From Lachnospiraceae bacterium (GTDB taxonomy: Bacteria; Bacillota; Clostridia; Lachnospirales; Lachnospiraceae), in contig CABJBM010000027.1 in the NCBI GenBank assembly GCA_902363835.1, positions 17,404 to 81,403 on the forward strand: 64,000 nt of DNA, given 5' to 3'. The translations under genes and the position numbers were made by a program. The notes beneath the pieces are model-generated. The model saw only the letters and a program-made list of their open reading frames with translations. It searched no databases and had not been told where the DNA came from. Below are positions 8,266-17,462 of this stretch, in pieces. Numbering within the stretch: position 1 is the stretch's first letter; each line of letters opens with the position of its first letter.

Positions 8266-9162
8266 TTAATAACTGACCCATTTTTTCTGCCCCGCCCATT
8301 GGAACATGGTTATACCAAAGAGAATCAAAAATAATATCCATGATATGGCGGAGGCATAACCCATCTTGTAGAAGGTAAAGGCTGAGGTGTAAATATAGTA
8401 AACCAGCACATTGGTAGCTGTTCCCGGGCCGCCTCTTGTCATGATCTGTATGGGTGCAAACACCTGAAATGAGGTGATGAACGTCGTGATAATCAGGAAA
8501 AAGGTTGTGGGTGACAAAAATGGGATCGTAAGCTTAAAAAACTTCTGGACCTCTCCTGCCCCGTCAATGTCCGCAGCCTCATAAACATCCTGGGGAAGCC
8601 CCTGAAGTGCTGACGTATAGATCATATTGGCATATCCAACTCCCGACCATACGGTCATGAGCATCAGCGCCGGCAATGCCCATTTTGTATCTCCAAGCCA
8701 TTGGGGAGGATTTTCCACTCCAAAAAGCTTTACCATCTGGGTAAAAGGCCCCCAGGGGGAATACATCATCACCCATACAATGGCAACCGCCACAATATTG
8801 GATATGTAGGGCATAAAAAGCGCCAGCCTTATGGGAAGTCTGGCAACACAGTATTTATCGATGATGACCGCCATCACCAGAGCCAGAAAAACTGTCACCG
8901 GCACCACTCCCACCGCAAAAATTATGGTGTTGATCAGGGAACTGGTAAACCATTCATCCTGCCATATTTCAACAAAATTTTTAAGGCCGATAAAATTCCA
9001 ATTGCCGATTCCTTTGGTATAATCCCAGTCCGTAAAGCTGATAATCAGGGAAAATATCATGGGAAATAAGGTAAAAAGGCACACACCGATGATATTGGGC
9101 AGAATGAAAGCATAGCCTGTCAAATCTATTTTTAACTGTTTGCTAAGCCTGATTTTTTTCAT
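8266..9162 (-). CDS. Sugar ABC transporter permease, MalF/UgpA (CUT1) type
   Basis: A 298-residue membrane permease with about six hydrophobic segments and the EAA loop (DVYEAADIDGAGEVQKFFKL, about 190-210). The open frame extends 21 codons further, but AGGAGGG lies about 11 bases before the ATG at 9162 and the extension is only translated repeat sequence, so 9162 is preferred. It pairs with the MalG-type permease downstream and the lipoprotein upstream. The substrate is probably an oligosaccharide or glycoside. Confidence 0.9.
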   Translation of the reverse strand: MKKIRLSKQLKIDLTGYAFILPNIIGVCLFTLFPMIFSLIISFTDWDYTKGIGNWNFIGLKNFVEIWQDEWFTSSLINTIIFAVGVVPVTVFLALVMAVIIDKYCVARLPIRLALFMPYISNIVAVAIVWVMMYSPWGPFTQMVKLFGVENPPQWLGDTKWALPALMLMTVWSGVGYANMIYTSALQGLPQDVYEAADIDGAGEVQKFFKLTIPFLSPTTFFLIITTFITSFQVFAPIQIMTRGGPGTATNVLVYYIYTSAFTFYKMGYASAISWILFLILFGITMFQWAGQKKWVSY

Positions 9163-9178
9163 GTTCAGCAATCCCTCC

Positions 9179-9231
9179 TTTCTTCTTTTTTTGCTCACGT
9201 ATTTTGAGCATCCAGGTACACCCAAAGGGTG
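9179..9231 (-). repeat. Diverged third copy of the intercistronic hairpin repeat
   Basis: It has the same order of parts as the 8157-8260 repeats: TTTCTTCTTT tract, an inverted repeat TGCTCA...TGAGCA, then GGTACACCC and AGGGTG. It sits in the gap between the binding-protein and first permease genes. Sequence identity is clearly lower than between the other two copies. Confidence 0.65.
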
Positions 9232-9245
9232 TCTCTTTTACTGTT

Positions 9246-9278
9246 CCGGGGCTGCCCCTTCCTTTGCGGCAGCCCCGG
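9246..9278 (-). promoter_or_regulatory. Strong intercistronic hairpin after the binding-protein gene
   Basis: Arms CCGGGGCTGCC (9246-9256) and GGCAGCCCCGG (9268-9278) form a perfect 11-bp stem 15 bases after the binding-protein stop. On the transcribed minus strand no T tract follows, so it is more likely a 3'-end stabiliser or partial terminator that keeps the binding protein in excess over the permeases, as with malE-malF, than a full terminator. Confidence 0.7.
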
Positions 9279-9293
9279 GTATTTTTTCTCTGA

Positions 9294-10706
9294 TTATTTC
9301 TGTAGGAGTTCATCCGCTCTGGCTTTGGCTTTTTTCATGCCATCCTCCACCGTCTGCTTACCAATAAAGATTCCTTCCAGCTCTTCCACCACGATTTTCT
9401 TAACCTCTGCAATGTGGTTGGTAATGGAAGGAACTGCATAATTGTCAGCCGGTGTTATGAGTATCTTCTGAGTGGTTTCCCCATCCAGGTAATCCTCAGC
9501 TCCCATAACAAAGGCCTCCGTTACTTCCAGGGCATTATAAGTATTGGAAGCCGGCACACGGCCTCCTTCCACCACGGGAAGCATTCCCTCAGTGGCGTAC
9601 CATTTTGCAAATTCCCATGCAGCGTCAATGTTCTGGGATTTTGGATTGATGCACAGATGATCTCCGTAACCTCCCTGGGTGTAGTTTCTCTGACCTTTTT
9701 CCACCACCGGATAAGGAGCAAAGGCTGTCTTAAAATCATGGGGATAATTGGCCTGATCCTTAACGCTTCTTACAATCCACGGGCCCACCGTCATGGCGGA
9801 TCTTCCCGTTAAGAACATGCTTTCCTGGGACAGCTTCTGGGTCACGGAATCCGTATGGGTAGGAGATGTTTTATCCACGTTCATCATGTTATTGATCAGT
9901 TCAACGGATTTAAGCACCACCGGATCGTCAAAATTGGTTTCCTTTTCACTTTTATACAGGGGGTCTCCGCCGTTGGTCTGGGCCACCAGGTAGCCGAAAA
10001 GATAGGTCAGATCCTGCTGGGAATTCCAGAACATGCCGTAAACCTTATCCTGACCATCCCCATGAGTAAGCTTTTTGGCGATCTCCCGGAATTCTTCAAA
10101 GGTCCATTCCGTTGGGACCTGGATCCCTGCTGCTTCAAACATGTCTTGATTTAATACAATTCCGTACTGATCCAGCTTTGTGGGAATGGAATAAGGCTTT
10201 CCGTTAATGTAATATGCCTCTGCAAGGGTGCCGAAGTATTTTGTCATCTGGAAATCATCCCTGGCAATCAGCTCTGAAAGATCCAGCGCCATGTTTCCTT
10301 CCGCCCGCTTTGTTAAGGCATCGGTGCTGTAGGTCATATAAAGATCCACCCCGTCTCCTGAGAGAAGATTTGTTTCCAGCTTTAAGTTTCCGGTGTCATC
10401 ATTTACAAACCGTTCGTACTCTACCTGGATTCCTTTGTCCTTGTAGAGTTGGTTAAAATTATCACAAACTGCCTGGGGACCGGCTTCCGCTGGAACGCCT
10501 CCCCACATCCGCAAAACTACAGGCTCTCCATTTCCTGCCTTTTGCGCCTCTGTTTTTGATTCCCCTGTCTTTGCTTCCTCTGTTTTTGCCGTCTCAGCCG
10601 ACGTGTTCACCTGTTCCGTCTTCTGACCGCTCTGACAGCCGGCCAGCACTGACATTGCCATTAAAGACGCCATGCCAAGAGCCCCTAACTTTTTCCACTT
10701 TCTCAT
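9294..10706 (-). CDS. Sugar-binding lipoprotein of a CUT1 ABC importer
   Basis: A 470-residue extracellular solute-binding protein (family 1). The N terminus MRKWKK, a hydrophobic run and the lipobox LAGC predict a lipid-anchored surface protein. A T/E/K-rich linker precedes the folded domain, which starts near VVLRMWGG. The open frame has five further codons upstream, but GGAGG 8 bases before the ATG at 10706 supports the shorter form. It is the first gene of the transporter set and is probably induced by the adjacent YesM/YesN pair. The ligand is unknown. Confidence 0.9.
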   Translation of the reverse strand: MRKWKKLGALGMASLMAMSVLAGCQSGQKTEQVNTSAETAKTEEAKTGESKTEAQKAGNGEPVVLRMWGGVPAEAGPQAVCDNFNQLYKDKGIQVEYERFVNDDTGNLKLETNLLSGDGVDLYMTYSTDALTKRAEGNMALDLSELIARDDFQMTKYFGTLAEAYYINGKPYSIPTKLDQYGIVLNQDMFEAAGIQVPTEWTFEEFREIAKKLTHGDGQDKVYGMFWNSQQDLTYLFGYLVAQTNGGDPLYKSEKETNFDDPVVLKSVELINNMMNVDKTSPTHTDSVTQKLSQESMFLTGRSAMTVGPWIVRSVKDQANYPHDFKTAFAPYPVVEKGQRNYTQGGYGDHLCINPKSQNIDAAWEFAKWYATEGMLPVVEGGRVPASNTYNALEVTEAFVMGAEDYLDGETTQKILITPADNYAVPSITNHIAEVKKIVVEELEGIFIGKQTVEDGMKKAKARADELLQK

Positions 10707-10800
10707 TGTACCTTCCTCCAATAATTTTGATTGCAGTCCAGCCCTATGAGCCTGATTATAAACGGCATGGCTGAACTGTAATTCCTGTCTATACTATAGC

Positions 10801-10837
10801 AAAAACAGCAGACAAGGGATATCCCCCTGCCTGCTGT
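10801..10837 (-). terminator. Terminator of the YesM/YesN operon
   Basis: On the minus strand ACAGCAGGCAGGGG pairs with CCCTTGTCTGCTGT across a short ATATC loop, followed by TTTTGC. It lies just downstream of the YesN-type gene and upstream of the binding-protein promoter region. Confidence 0.75.
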
Positions 10838-10916
10838 CTTTCTTCCAATTTTTTCGATTTCCGTCTTTCCTTGTTTCCTTTTTTAACCAGTCCTTTAAAA
10901 TCCTGCTTATTTTCTT

Positions 10917-12554
10917 TCATATCCTGCTATTTTCCTCCGCCTTTTTTAACCATGCCTGGCGGTATTCCAAAGGGGACTGTCCCACGCTCTTTTTAAATTG
11001 GGTGCTGAAATAATTGGGATTAACGATTCCAACTTCGTCTGCAATCTCATTTACTTTTAAATCGCTGCATTCCAGCAGGTATCTGGCATGCTCCATTCTC
11101 ACCCGGTACACATATTCCACAAAGCTGATCCCTTCCTCCTTTTTAAATACATGGGAAAAATAACTGCCGCTCATGTTCACCATGGCCGCAATGTCTGCAA
11201 CCTGCAGTTCTTCCTTCATATGGTTTCGGACAAAGCTCTTTGCCTGGGCAACCTCTTTCCTTAAGATTCTGCCGCTGTTTGACTCATATTCCTTTTTATA
11301 CTGTTCCACCAGCTCCAAAACTGATTGCCTGATTTTTTCCAGACAGGTGTAATCATTAATGGAACCTTCCATGTTCATGCCGTTTTTATCCAGGAACAGA
11401 TCGATATCAGCTCTGCTGCGGGCAAAAGAAGCGGCCAGGGCTCCATATGCCTTTCTTAAGAGATAGCGGATTTCCTCCGGCTCCCATTGGTTCTTTTCTT
11501 TCAGAAACTGAAAAAAATCCTCCAGAAACTTCCTGATCCCGTAAAAGTCGTGCTCCGCTGCCAGACGTTCTAAAACAGAGCCATGAAACCCGGGCGGCAG
11601 AGCAGCCCTTTCCCTGACAATCCGCTGGTATGGATGAAGCCTTCCAGGTTCTGAAAAAAACCGCATTTTCAGGGTTTCCCTGTTCTGGGCAATGGCCTCC
11701 TTTAATCCTTTGATGCCCGTGCATTCCATGCTCAATGCCCCGCTTACCTCCAGGCCGTAATATTGCCTGGCGCAATTGGCAAAAATGCCGAACTCCTTTT
11801 CCATTGCAATAAAAAAGGCCTTATGGTCCTGATGCTCTTCCCGGTTTACTGCCACGGCAAAATCATATTCCCCATATTGGAACACCTCTGCCTGATGATG
11901 GCGGCCAAACAGCTCACTAAGAATATTTTCCATGGTAAATATTAAAAGCTCAAGATCCATAAAATCTCCTTTTTTTCTTACCACCTTAAAATCGTCAATG
12001 GTAATGGAGAGAATGCAGAAAGGTCGGTCAAAGCTTATGGCAAGAGGCAGCTTTGTCAGTTCTTCTAAATATTTGTTCAAAAAAGTTTCCGAGTTTAAGA
12101 TCTTTTTAAACAAGCCCTTTTTTATGACTTCCAGATTCCTTTCCGTCAGTGCGGAAGCTTCCTGAACTGTTTCAGTCCCTTTTCCAAAGGAGGCGGCCTC
12201 ATCCATGATTTTCAGCAGCTCCTCCGGCTTTACCGTCAATTTAAAAACATAATCAAAGGCCCCAATTTTCATGGCACTTCTTACGTTGTCAAAATCATTG
12301 TAGCTGCTTAAGACAATAAACTGGATGTGGGGATATTTTTCCCTGCACTTTGAGATCAGCTCAAAGCCATCCACCGGGCTCATCTTTAAGTCAGTAAGAA
12401 CAATATCCGGACGGTACTGCCTGATTTTTTGAAGCGCCTCTCCCCCATCCGATGCATCACAGACGATCTGGTATCCATGGTTTTCCCATTTGATCAATGA
12501 CTGGATTCCCAGGCGCACCAAAACCTCATCATCCACAATCATTACCCTTTTCAT
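10917..12554 (-). CDS. YesN-type response regulator with AraC-family DNA-binding domain
   Basis: A 545-residue cytoplasmic regulator. The N-terminal receiver domain has the acidic pair in IVDDE and the phosphoacceptor Asp55 (in VLTDLKM). A long middle region of unknown role follows, and a C-terminal double helix-turn-helix AraC domain (about 440-540, VADIAAMVNMSGSYFSHVFK and VNPNYFSTQFKKSVGQSPLEYR). Its start overlaps the end of the kinase gene by 26 bases, so the pair is co-translated. It most likely activates the adjacent sugar transporter and oxidoreductase operon. Confidence 0.9.
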   Translation of the reverse strand: MKRVMIVDDEVLVRLGIQSLIKWENHGYQIVCDASDGGEALQKIRQYRPDIVLTDLKMSPVDGFELISKCREKYPHIQFIVLSSYNDFDNVRSAMKIGAFDYVFKLTVKPEELLKIMDEAASFGKGTETVQEASALTERNLEVIKKGLFKKILNSETFLNKYLEELTKLPLAISFDRPFCILSITIDDFKVVRKKGDFMDLELLIFTMENILSELFGRHHQAEVFQYGEYDFAVAVNREEHQDHKAFFIAMEKEFGIFANCARQYYGLEVSGALSMECTGIKGLKEAIAQNRETLKMRFFSEPGRLHPYQRIVRERAALPPGFHGSVLERLAAEHDFYGIRKFLEDFFQFLKEKNQWEPEEIRYLLRKAYGALAASFARSRADIDLFLDKNGMNMEGSINDYTCLEKIRQSVLELVEQYKKEYESNSGRILRKEVAQAKSFVRNHMKEELQVADIAAMVNMSGSYFSHVFKKEEGISFVEYVYRVRMEHARYLLECSDLKVNEIADEVGIVNPNYFSTQFKKSVGQSPLEYRQAWLKKAEENSRI

Positions 12555-14352
12555 CCCCTGTACTCTCCTCTCTGATTACCGGAAGCGTAAACAATACCAC
12601 TGTTCCCCTGGTTTTAAGGCTTTCTATGGCCAGCCCATACTCATTGCCAAAGGTAATCCGGATATACTCATCCACATTCTTGATTCCGATTCCTGTCAGC
12701 TTGCTCTCCTTTACCCGGCCCTTTCTAAAAGCCTCAAACTGCCTGATAACATTGGGGGAAATGCCCACTCCGTCATCCTCCACATATATGTTAAGGCTGC
12801 CCTCCTCCGCAAAACCGTAAATCCGGATCAGAATTTCCTCCCTGTCCTTGTCATATCCATGGATAATGGCATTTTCCACAATGGGCTGAAGGATAAATTT
12901 GGCTGTTTTTAAATTCATGATTTCTTCTTCAAGATCGATTTCCAGCCTGCAATGATTTCCATAACGGCAGTTCTGGATATAAAGATAATTCCTGATGTTA
13001 TCCACTTCTTCTGCCACCGTTACCAGGCAGCTTTCCCTGCTCATGCTGTATTTTAATATATGGGCCAGAGCGTCTATGCCCTCCACGATATTATCCGCTC
13101 CCCTTATGATTGCCATCCAGCGGATGGTTGACAGGGTATTGAAGAGAAAATGAGGATTTAATTGGGCCCGCAGGGATTCATACCGGTATTTTTCCTTTAC
13201 CTCATGTTCGTTTTCCAGCTCCTCAAACAAGCGGCGGATGTTCATGGACATTTGCCGGAAGGAGCGGTTTAACTGGCCGATCTCATCAGACCGCTCCATA
13301 TCAATATCATTTAAATCCATGTCCAGCGTATAGTTTTCCATCTGTCCGCTGAGTTTCACAATGGGCTTTACCAGCATTTTAATGGAAAGATACAGGATTA
13401 AGATCAGTGCACATATGACGATCAGAAGGATCAGATTCAACCTGTGACCGATCATTTCCACCTGATTGGTCACTTCCTGATAATTGGTAAAATGAAAAAC
13501 TTTCATTTGCTGTCCGTCAAATAACCACGGCTTTGGTATGGTATAATAGCTTATGAGATAATTTCCTCCTCCGGTATGATACCGCAGGCTGCCGCTCTTT
13601 TTCTCCTCTGTCTCCTGGTATAAGTTTCTTAAATCCGCCTCATGAATGAGTCCCTGAATGTCATTTTGCAACAGCACGGTTCCTTCCCCCACACAGACAT
13701 AGGCCATGTCACCGGCATAGGCGTATTCCATCAAAAGATCACTGAACTTTTTCTGATCAATGCTGATAATAAGAGTTCCTATGATCTCTCCCGTTGTATA
13801 ATCTTTTAGAAGGGATTTTGCCAGGGATATATAAGTCTGATCTTTTTGTTCCCCAATAATATAAGCCGGATTAAACATGGCCCAAACAATATGTCCATTA
13901 TTCTCCCTGCTCTTCTTCACCCAGTCCTGATCCAGGAGAAACTGATAATTCTGATAGTCCATGCTCCAGTTAGAGTAAATTCTGCCGTAATCATCAAACA
14001 GGAGGATCTTCATATCCTGAACAAAATCAAATCCGCTGCCAATGCTGAGCTTATGTATCATCTGGTCAAAGTATTTTGTATTGTCATATTCGGACGTATG
14101 GGGATCTGTTATGCGCTTTTGCAGTTCCTCATCATATACAAAAAGATTGGTCAGGGCGGCTATGTTCTGTAAATTATCGCAGATATTCCGTTCTCCTCTT
14201 GAAATGTTCTGAATGACTTTTTCGCTCAGCTTTTCCTGGATAAACTGTTCCATGCTGACTCTTACGTAAATGCAGACCCCTGCCAGAGGCATGACCACGC
14301 ACAGAAGCAGCAGCAAAAACATCCGAACTGATAATTTTGAAGGCTTTTTCAT
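12529..14352 (-). CDS. YesM-type sensor histidine kinase
   Basis: A 607-residue membrane kinase. A transmembrane helix lies near 10-30 and another near 315-335, enclosing a roughly 280-residue extracellular sensor (dCache-like). A HAMP segment follows, then the His_kinase domain with LRAQLNPHFLFNTLSTIRW (the phosphoacceptor His is in NPHFLFN) and an HATPase_c domain (IVENAIIHGYDK, DDGVGI, GIGIKNVDEYI). The frame opens 8 codons earlier, but the MKKPSKLS start follows a purine-rich GAGGAAAAGGG. Such kinases usually sense carbohydrate, often through the binding protein. Confidence 0.9.
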   Translation of the reverse strand: MKKPSKLSVRMFLLLLLCVVMPLAGVCIYVRVSMEQFIQEKLSEKVIQNISRGERNICDNLQNIAALTNLFVYDEELQKRITDPHTSEYDNTKYFDQMIHKLSIGSGFDFVQDMKILLFDDYGRIYSNWSMDYQNYQFLLDQDWVKKSRENNGHIVWAMFNPAYIIGEQKDQTYISLAKSLLKDYTTGEIIGTLIISIDQKKFSDLLMEYAYAGDMAYVCVGEGTVLLQNDIQGLIHEADLRNLYQETEEKKSGSLRYHTGGGNYLISYYTIPKPWLFDGQQMKVFHFTNYQEVTNQVEMIGHRLNLILLIVICALILILYLSIKMLVKPIVKLSGQMENYTLDMDLNDIDMERSDEIGQLNRSFRQMSMNIRRLFEELENEHEVKEKYRYESLRAQLNPHFLFNTLSTIRWMAIIRGADNIVEGIDALAHILKYSMSRESCLVTVAEEVDNIRNYLYIQNCRYGNHCRLEIDLEEEIMNLKTAKFILQPIVENAIIHGYDKDREEILIRIYGFAEEGSLNIYVEDDGVGISPNVIRQFEAFRKGRVKESKLTGIGIKNVDEYIRITFGNEYGLAIESLKTRGTVVLFTLPVIREESTGDEKGNDCG

Positions 14353-14376
14353 CCCTTTTCCTCTTTCTGGTTTCAT

Positions 14377-14652
14377 ATTATAATCAGCTTCCTATATCCG
14401 GCAGCAATGAGCCTTGGAGACATGGCAATTTTTATTATATCAAATATTTTATCCCCTGAAAAGATGGGTATTTTTTTCAATATGATGACCTTTCTCAATT
14501 TATCCATGGTGCTTTTGCCACATATCCAATGCAGCTTCATGGATTTTATTTCGGTTTTATATAAGAGCAGCAACAAAAACAACACAAGTCAAATGCCCAT
14601 TTCGTAAAAGGCAGTTTTTCGCAAATCATGCAGCTGACATTCCGGAATATTG
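14377..14652. other. Intergenic region upstream of the YesM-type kinase
   Basis: AT-rich stretch that must hold the minus-strand promoter for yesM/yesN. A 70-codon minus-strand frame starting M-L-F-L-L-L has no ribosome site and low-complexity composition, so I do not call it. Confidence 0.4.
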
Positions 14653-14692
14653 AAAAAGCCCGTGTTTTTCAATATGTGAAAAACACAGGCCT
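14653..14692 (-). terminator. Terminator of the TraX-BceAB transcription unit
   Basis: On the minus strand GCCTGTGTTTTTC and GAAAAACACGGGC pair across ACATATT and are followed by TTTTTC. It lies 24 bases after the permease stop. Confidence 0.85.
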
Positions 14693-14715
14693 GTTCTTTA
14701 GGCTTTCAAACACAG

Positions 14716-16692
14716 TTAATAATGATCTCTTCTTAAAATATGTTTGCACCCGATATAAGTCAATTCAAAATAAACACTATAAATAACAATAATAAATAAT
14801 GCCGGGATAAGAACGCTATCCATCACGTTCACATGCTCAAAAGCCATCATTACATCATTTACAGCCTTAAGCCCAACAATGGAATGAGCGATTCCAAGCA
14901 TCAGAGGCAGTAAAAAGTAACAGAGTATTTGTATAAACAATGCTCTGTCCAGCATTTTCTTTTCAGCACCCAGCTTCCTTAACAGTGCATAACGTTCCTT
15001 GTTGTCCGCTGCCTGGGCAAGCTGCTGGATCGCAAGAATTGCCGCGCAGGCAACCATAAACACAATGCCAAGATATATGGCTAAAAAGGATATAATGGCT
15101 TTCATGGCAATTGATGAGGCATAGATATCTTCTCTGCTTGAATAGTACCAAAAGCCCTTTTCCTGATACTCCTGGCTTTTACTGTATTGATTCAGCTTTG
15201 CCTGAAGTTCCTTTGACCCTTCCCCTGTCTTGCTTATCATGTTAAGCACATGATCCGGCGATTTGTCAAGGTTTTTGGAAAACGCGTCATTGACAACAAA
15301 TGTAATACCGGAATCACTGTTGGATAGCTTTATGTTTTGCACTTTCCCCTTTGGCTGGAGAACTTTATCCCCAAGGGGAATTGTTACATTTTTATCAAGA
15401 AACTGCTGTGCAATATGCTGGTAGACATCACCCGTAGCAATGATGAAATACTCATTTCCAGAAAGATCGTTTTTTTCTTTTCCCTGCATTTCCAAAAACT
15501 TTTGGTAATCAGAAAACATAACAAAATCCAGAACACGCTTACCAATATCAAAGGACAGGGAAGAATAATCAACCGGAAAATCCTTGTAACAAAGGTTCCC
15601 GCGGTAAACACTGTATTCATGACTAATCACATCAATACTTCTGATTGTCAAGGGCAGGCTTTCATATATGGTTTCATGGCTCCTTTCCTCATTGCTGCCA
15701 TAAAAACTGACATCATAGGGAGCAGTCTCCTTTAAATCAGCTGACAGAATATTTTTCATGCTGTAACCCGTTGAAAAAATACCGATTACCAGAAGCAATA
15801 CAATGCTGACCACGGATATGGATATAAAATTTGTGTTGATTTTACTGGTGAGCTGCCGGGTTACAAACATGGTCAGGTTTTTATAATACAGCTTCTTATT
15901 TGATTGTACCAGCTTTGTAAGGATTCCTGAAAGGGAAAAGAAAAACAGCAGCGAACCAACCGTTCCTAAAATAATGGACCAAAGAAAGGTGCCATTTATA
16001 TTAATAATTCCATTTTTCAAAACCAAGGCATATGCAGTTCCTAAGGAAACAATGGATGCCAGGAAAACCAGCAGCGATAATCCGGTACTTCTGATTTTTA
16101 AGCTTTCATTTTTCCGGCCGCCGTAAATCAAGTCAATCAGTTTATATTTACTCACTGCAATTGTATTGAAAATGATTACGGTTAAAAAAATAACTGCAAA
16201 ATAAAGGATACTTTTCACCGCTGCATCCGGTGAAAATATGAATTTATAGGCGGTCATATCCGCCTCAAATATTTTAGCGGTAAACACAGACATAAACTGT
16301 GAGCCAAAGACACCGGTTACCAGTCCTGCAATTAAAGCAAGGAGTCCCATAAGAAATGTTTCAAGTACAAAAATGGCAGAAATTTTACTTTTGCTCATAC
16401 CCAAAGTCATGTAAATGCCCATTTCTTTTTTACGGCGCCTGATGAAAAAACTATTGGCATAGACGATCAAAAAACCCAGGATCACCGCAACGAATACGGA
16501 TATAACCGATAATATCTTTCTGAGTGCAATCATGGAATCAGTCAGTATTTCCGTTACTACCATGATCTCCTGCTGTGCATAGATGGAGTTAAACATATAA
16601 AAGATGGAAACCCCAAATACAAGAGTGAAAAAATATACCGTGTAATCCTGCATACTTTTTCCGACATTTTTAAAAACAAGCTTAGTCAGCAC
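14716..16692 (-). CDS. BceB-type ABC transporter permease (FtsX family)
   Basis: A 658-residue membrane protein. An N-terminal hydrophobic helix is followed by the first FtsX-like core with VIYANSFFIRRRKKEMGIYMTLGMSKSKI (about 75-104), further helices, a large extracellular domain of some 200 residues (about 310-520) and C-terminal helices around a second FtsX core (LAQAADNKERYALLRKLG). Ten helices and one big outside domain are the hallmark of peptide-antibiotic resistance permeases (BceB/VraG). It overlaps the ATPase gene by 11 bases. It likely frees cell-wall precursors from bacitracin- or lantibiotic-like peptides and signals to the adjacent kinase. Confidence 0.9.
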   Translation of the reverse strand: MLTKLVFKNVGKSMQDYTVYFFTLVFGVSIFYMFNSIYAQQEIMVVTEILTDSMIALRKILSVISVFVAVILGFLIVYANSFFIRRRKKEMGIYMTLGMSKSKISAIFVLETFLMGLLALIAGLVTGVFGSQFMSVFTAKIFEADMTAYKFIFSPDAAVKSILYFAVIFLTVIIFNTIAVSKYKLIDLIYGGRKNESLKIRSTGLSLLVFLASIVSLGTAYALVLKNGIININGTFLWSIILGTVGSLLFFFSLSGILTKLVQSNKKLYYKNLTMFVTRQLTSKINTNFISISVVSIVLLLVIGIFSTGYSMKNILSADLKETAPYDVSFYGSNEERSHETIYESLPLTIRSIDVISHEYSVYRGNLCYKDFPVDYSSLSFDIGKRVLDFVMFSDYQKFLEMQGKEKNDLSGNEYFIIATGDVYQHIAQQFLDKNVTIPLGDKVLQPKGKVQNIKLSNSDSGITFVVNDAFSKNLDKSPDHVLNMISKTGEGSKELQAKLNQYSKSQEYQEKGFWYYSSREDIYASSIAMKAIISFLAIYLGIVFMVACAAILAIQQLAQAADNKERYALLRKLGAEKKMLDRALFIQILCYFLLPLMLGIAHSIVGLKAVNDVMMAFEHVNVMDSVLIPALFIIVIYSVYFELTYIGCKHILRRDHY

Positions 16693-17446
16693 TTAAATCA
16701 CCTCCAAGAAGGGCTATAACCTCCATGATCCGGTCAAAAAATTCCTTACGTGATTCCTTTCCCCTGATAAGCTCATTAAACAGCTTACCGTCTTTGATGA
16801 ACAAAATGCGTCTGCAATAGCTGGCGGTAAAAGCATCATGGGTTACCATTAAAATGGCAGCGTTTATCTGTTCATTGAGATTTTTAAAGCTTTCCAAAAG
16901 CATCTTTGCAGACTTGGAGTCAAGGGCCCCGGTAGGCTCATCGGCAAGAATCAGACTTGGCTTCGTAATAATAGCCCTTGCAGCGGCTACACGCTGTTTT
17001 TGGCCGCCTGACATCTGATACGGATACTTATTCAGTACCTCCGTGATGTTTAAAAGAGATGCAGCCTGGTGGATCCGCTCATCCATTTCTCCTGCAGGAG
17101 CTTTCATAATTGCCAGGGCAAGGGCAATATTTTCATGGGCAGTCAAGGTATCTAAAAGATTAAAGTCCTGAAAAATAAAGCCAAGTTTTTCTCGTCTGAA
17201 CTTTGATAAGGCCTCTGCTTTCATCTCAGTGACATCAGTTCCGTCAATATAAATATGACCTGAAGTCGCATCATCAATGGTGGAAACACAATTAAGAATG
17301 GTGGTTTTACCGCTTCCCGATGCCCCCATGATTCCGATATATTCTCCTTCCGAAACGTTAAAGCTGATATTGTCAACAGCCTTTGTGACATTCCCTTTGT
17401 TGCCGTAATATTTCTGAAGGTTCTGAACCTTTAAGATTGTATTCAT
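16682..17446 (-). CDS. BceA-type ABC transporter ATPase
   Basis: A 254-residue ATPase of the MacB/BceA type: Walker A GASGSGKT (41-48), signature MSGGQ (145-149), Walker B ILADEP (166-171) and a switch His in MVTHD. AGAGGAG lies 8 bases before the start. The stop overlaps the permease start by 11 bases. It powers the adjacent BceB-type permease and is the middle gene of the TraX-BceA-BceB unit. Confidence 0.93.
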   Translation of the reverse strand: MNTILKVQNLQKYYGNKGNVTKAVDNISFNVSEGEYIGIMGASGSGKTTILNCVSTIDDATSGHIYIDGTDVTEMKAEALSKFRREKLGFIFQDFNLLDTLTAHENIALALAIMKAPAGEMDERIHQAASLLNITEVLNKYPYQMSGGQKQRVAAARAIITKPSLILADEPTGALDSKSAKMLLESFKNLNEQINAAILMVTHDAFTASYCRRILFIKDGKLFNELIRGKESRKEFFDRIMEVIALLGGDLSAD

Positions 17447-17462
17447 AGTGTCTCTCCTCTCC

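Noticed and set aside
9163..9225. N-terminal extension of the MalF-type permease
   Set aside because: The 21 extra codons translate an intercistronic hairpin repeat and lie upstream of a clear AGGAGGG ribosome site.
14373..14585. Minus-strand frame of 70 codons upstream of the YesM-type kinase
   Set aside because: Low-complexity leucine-rich start, no ribosome site, no recognisable family; more likely the promoter region.
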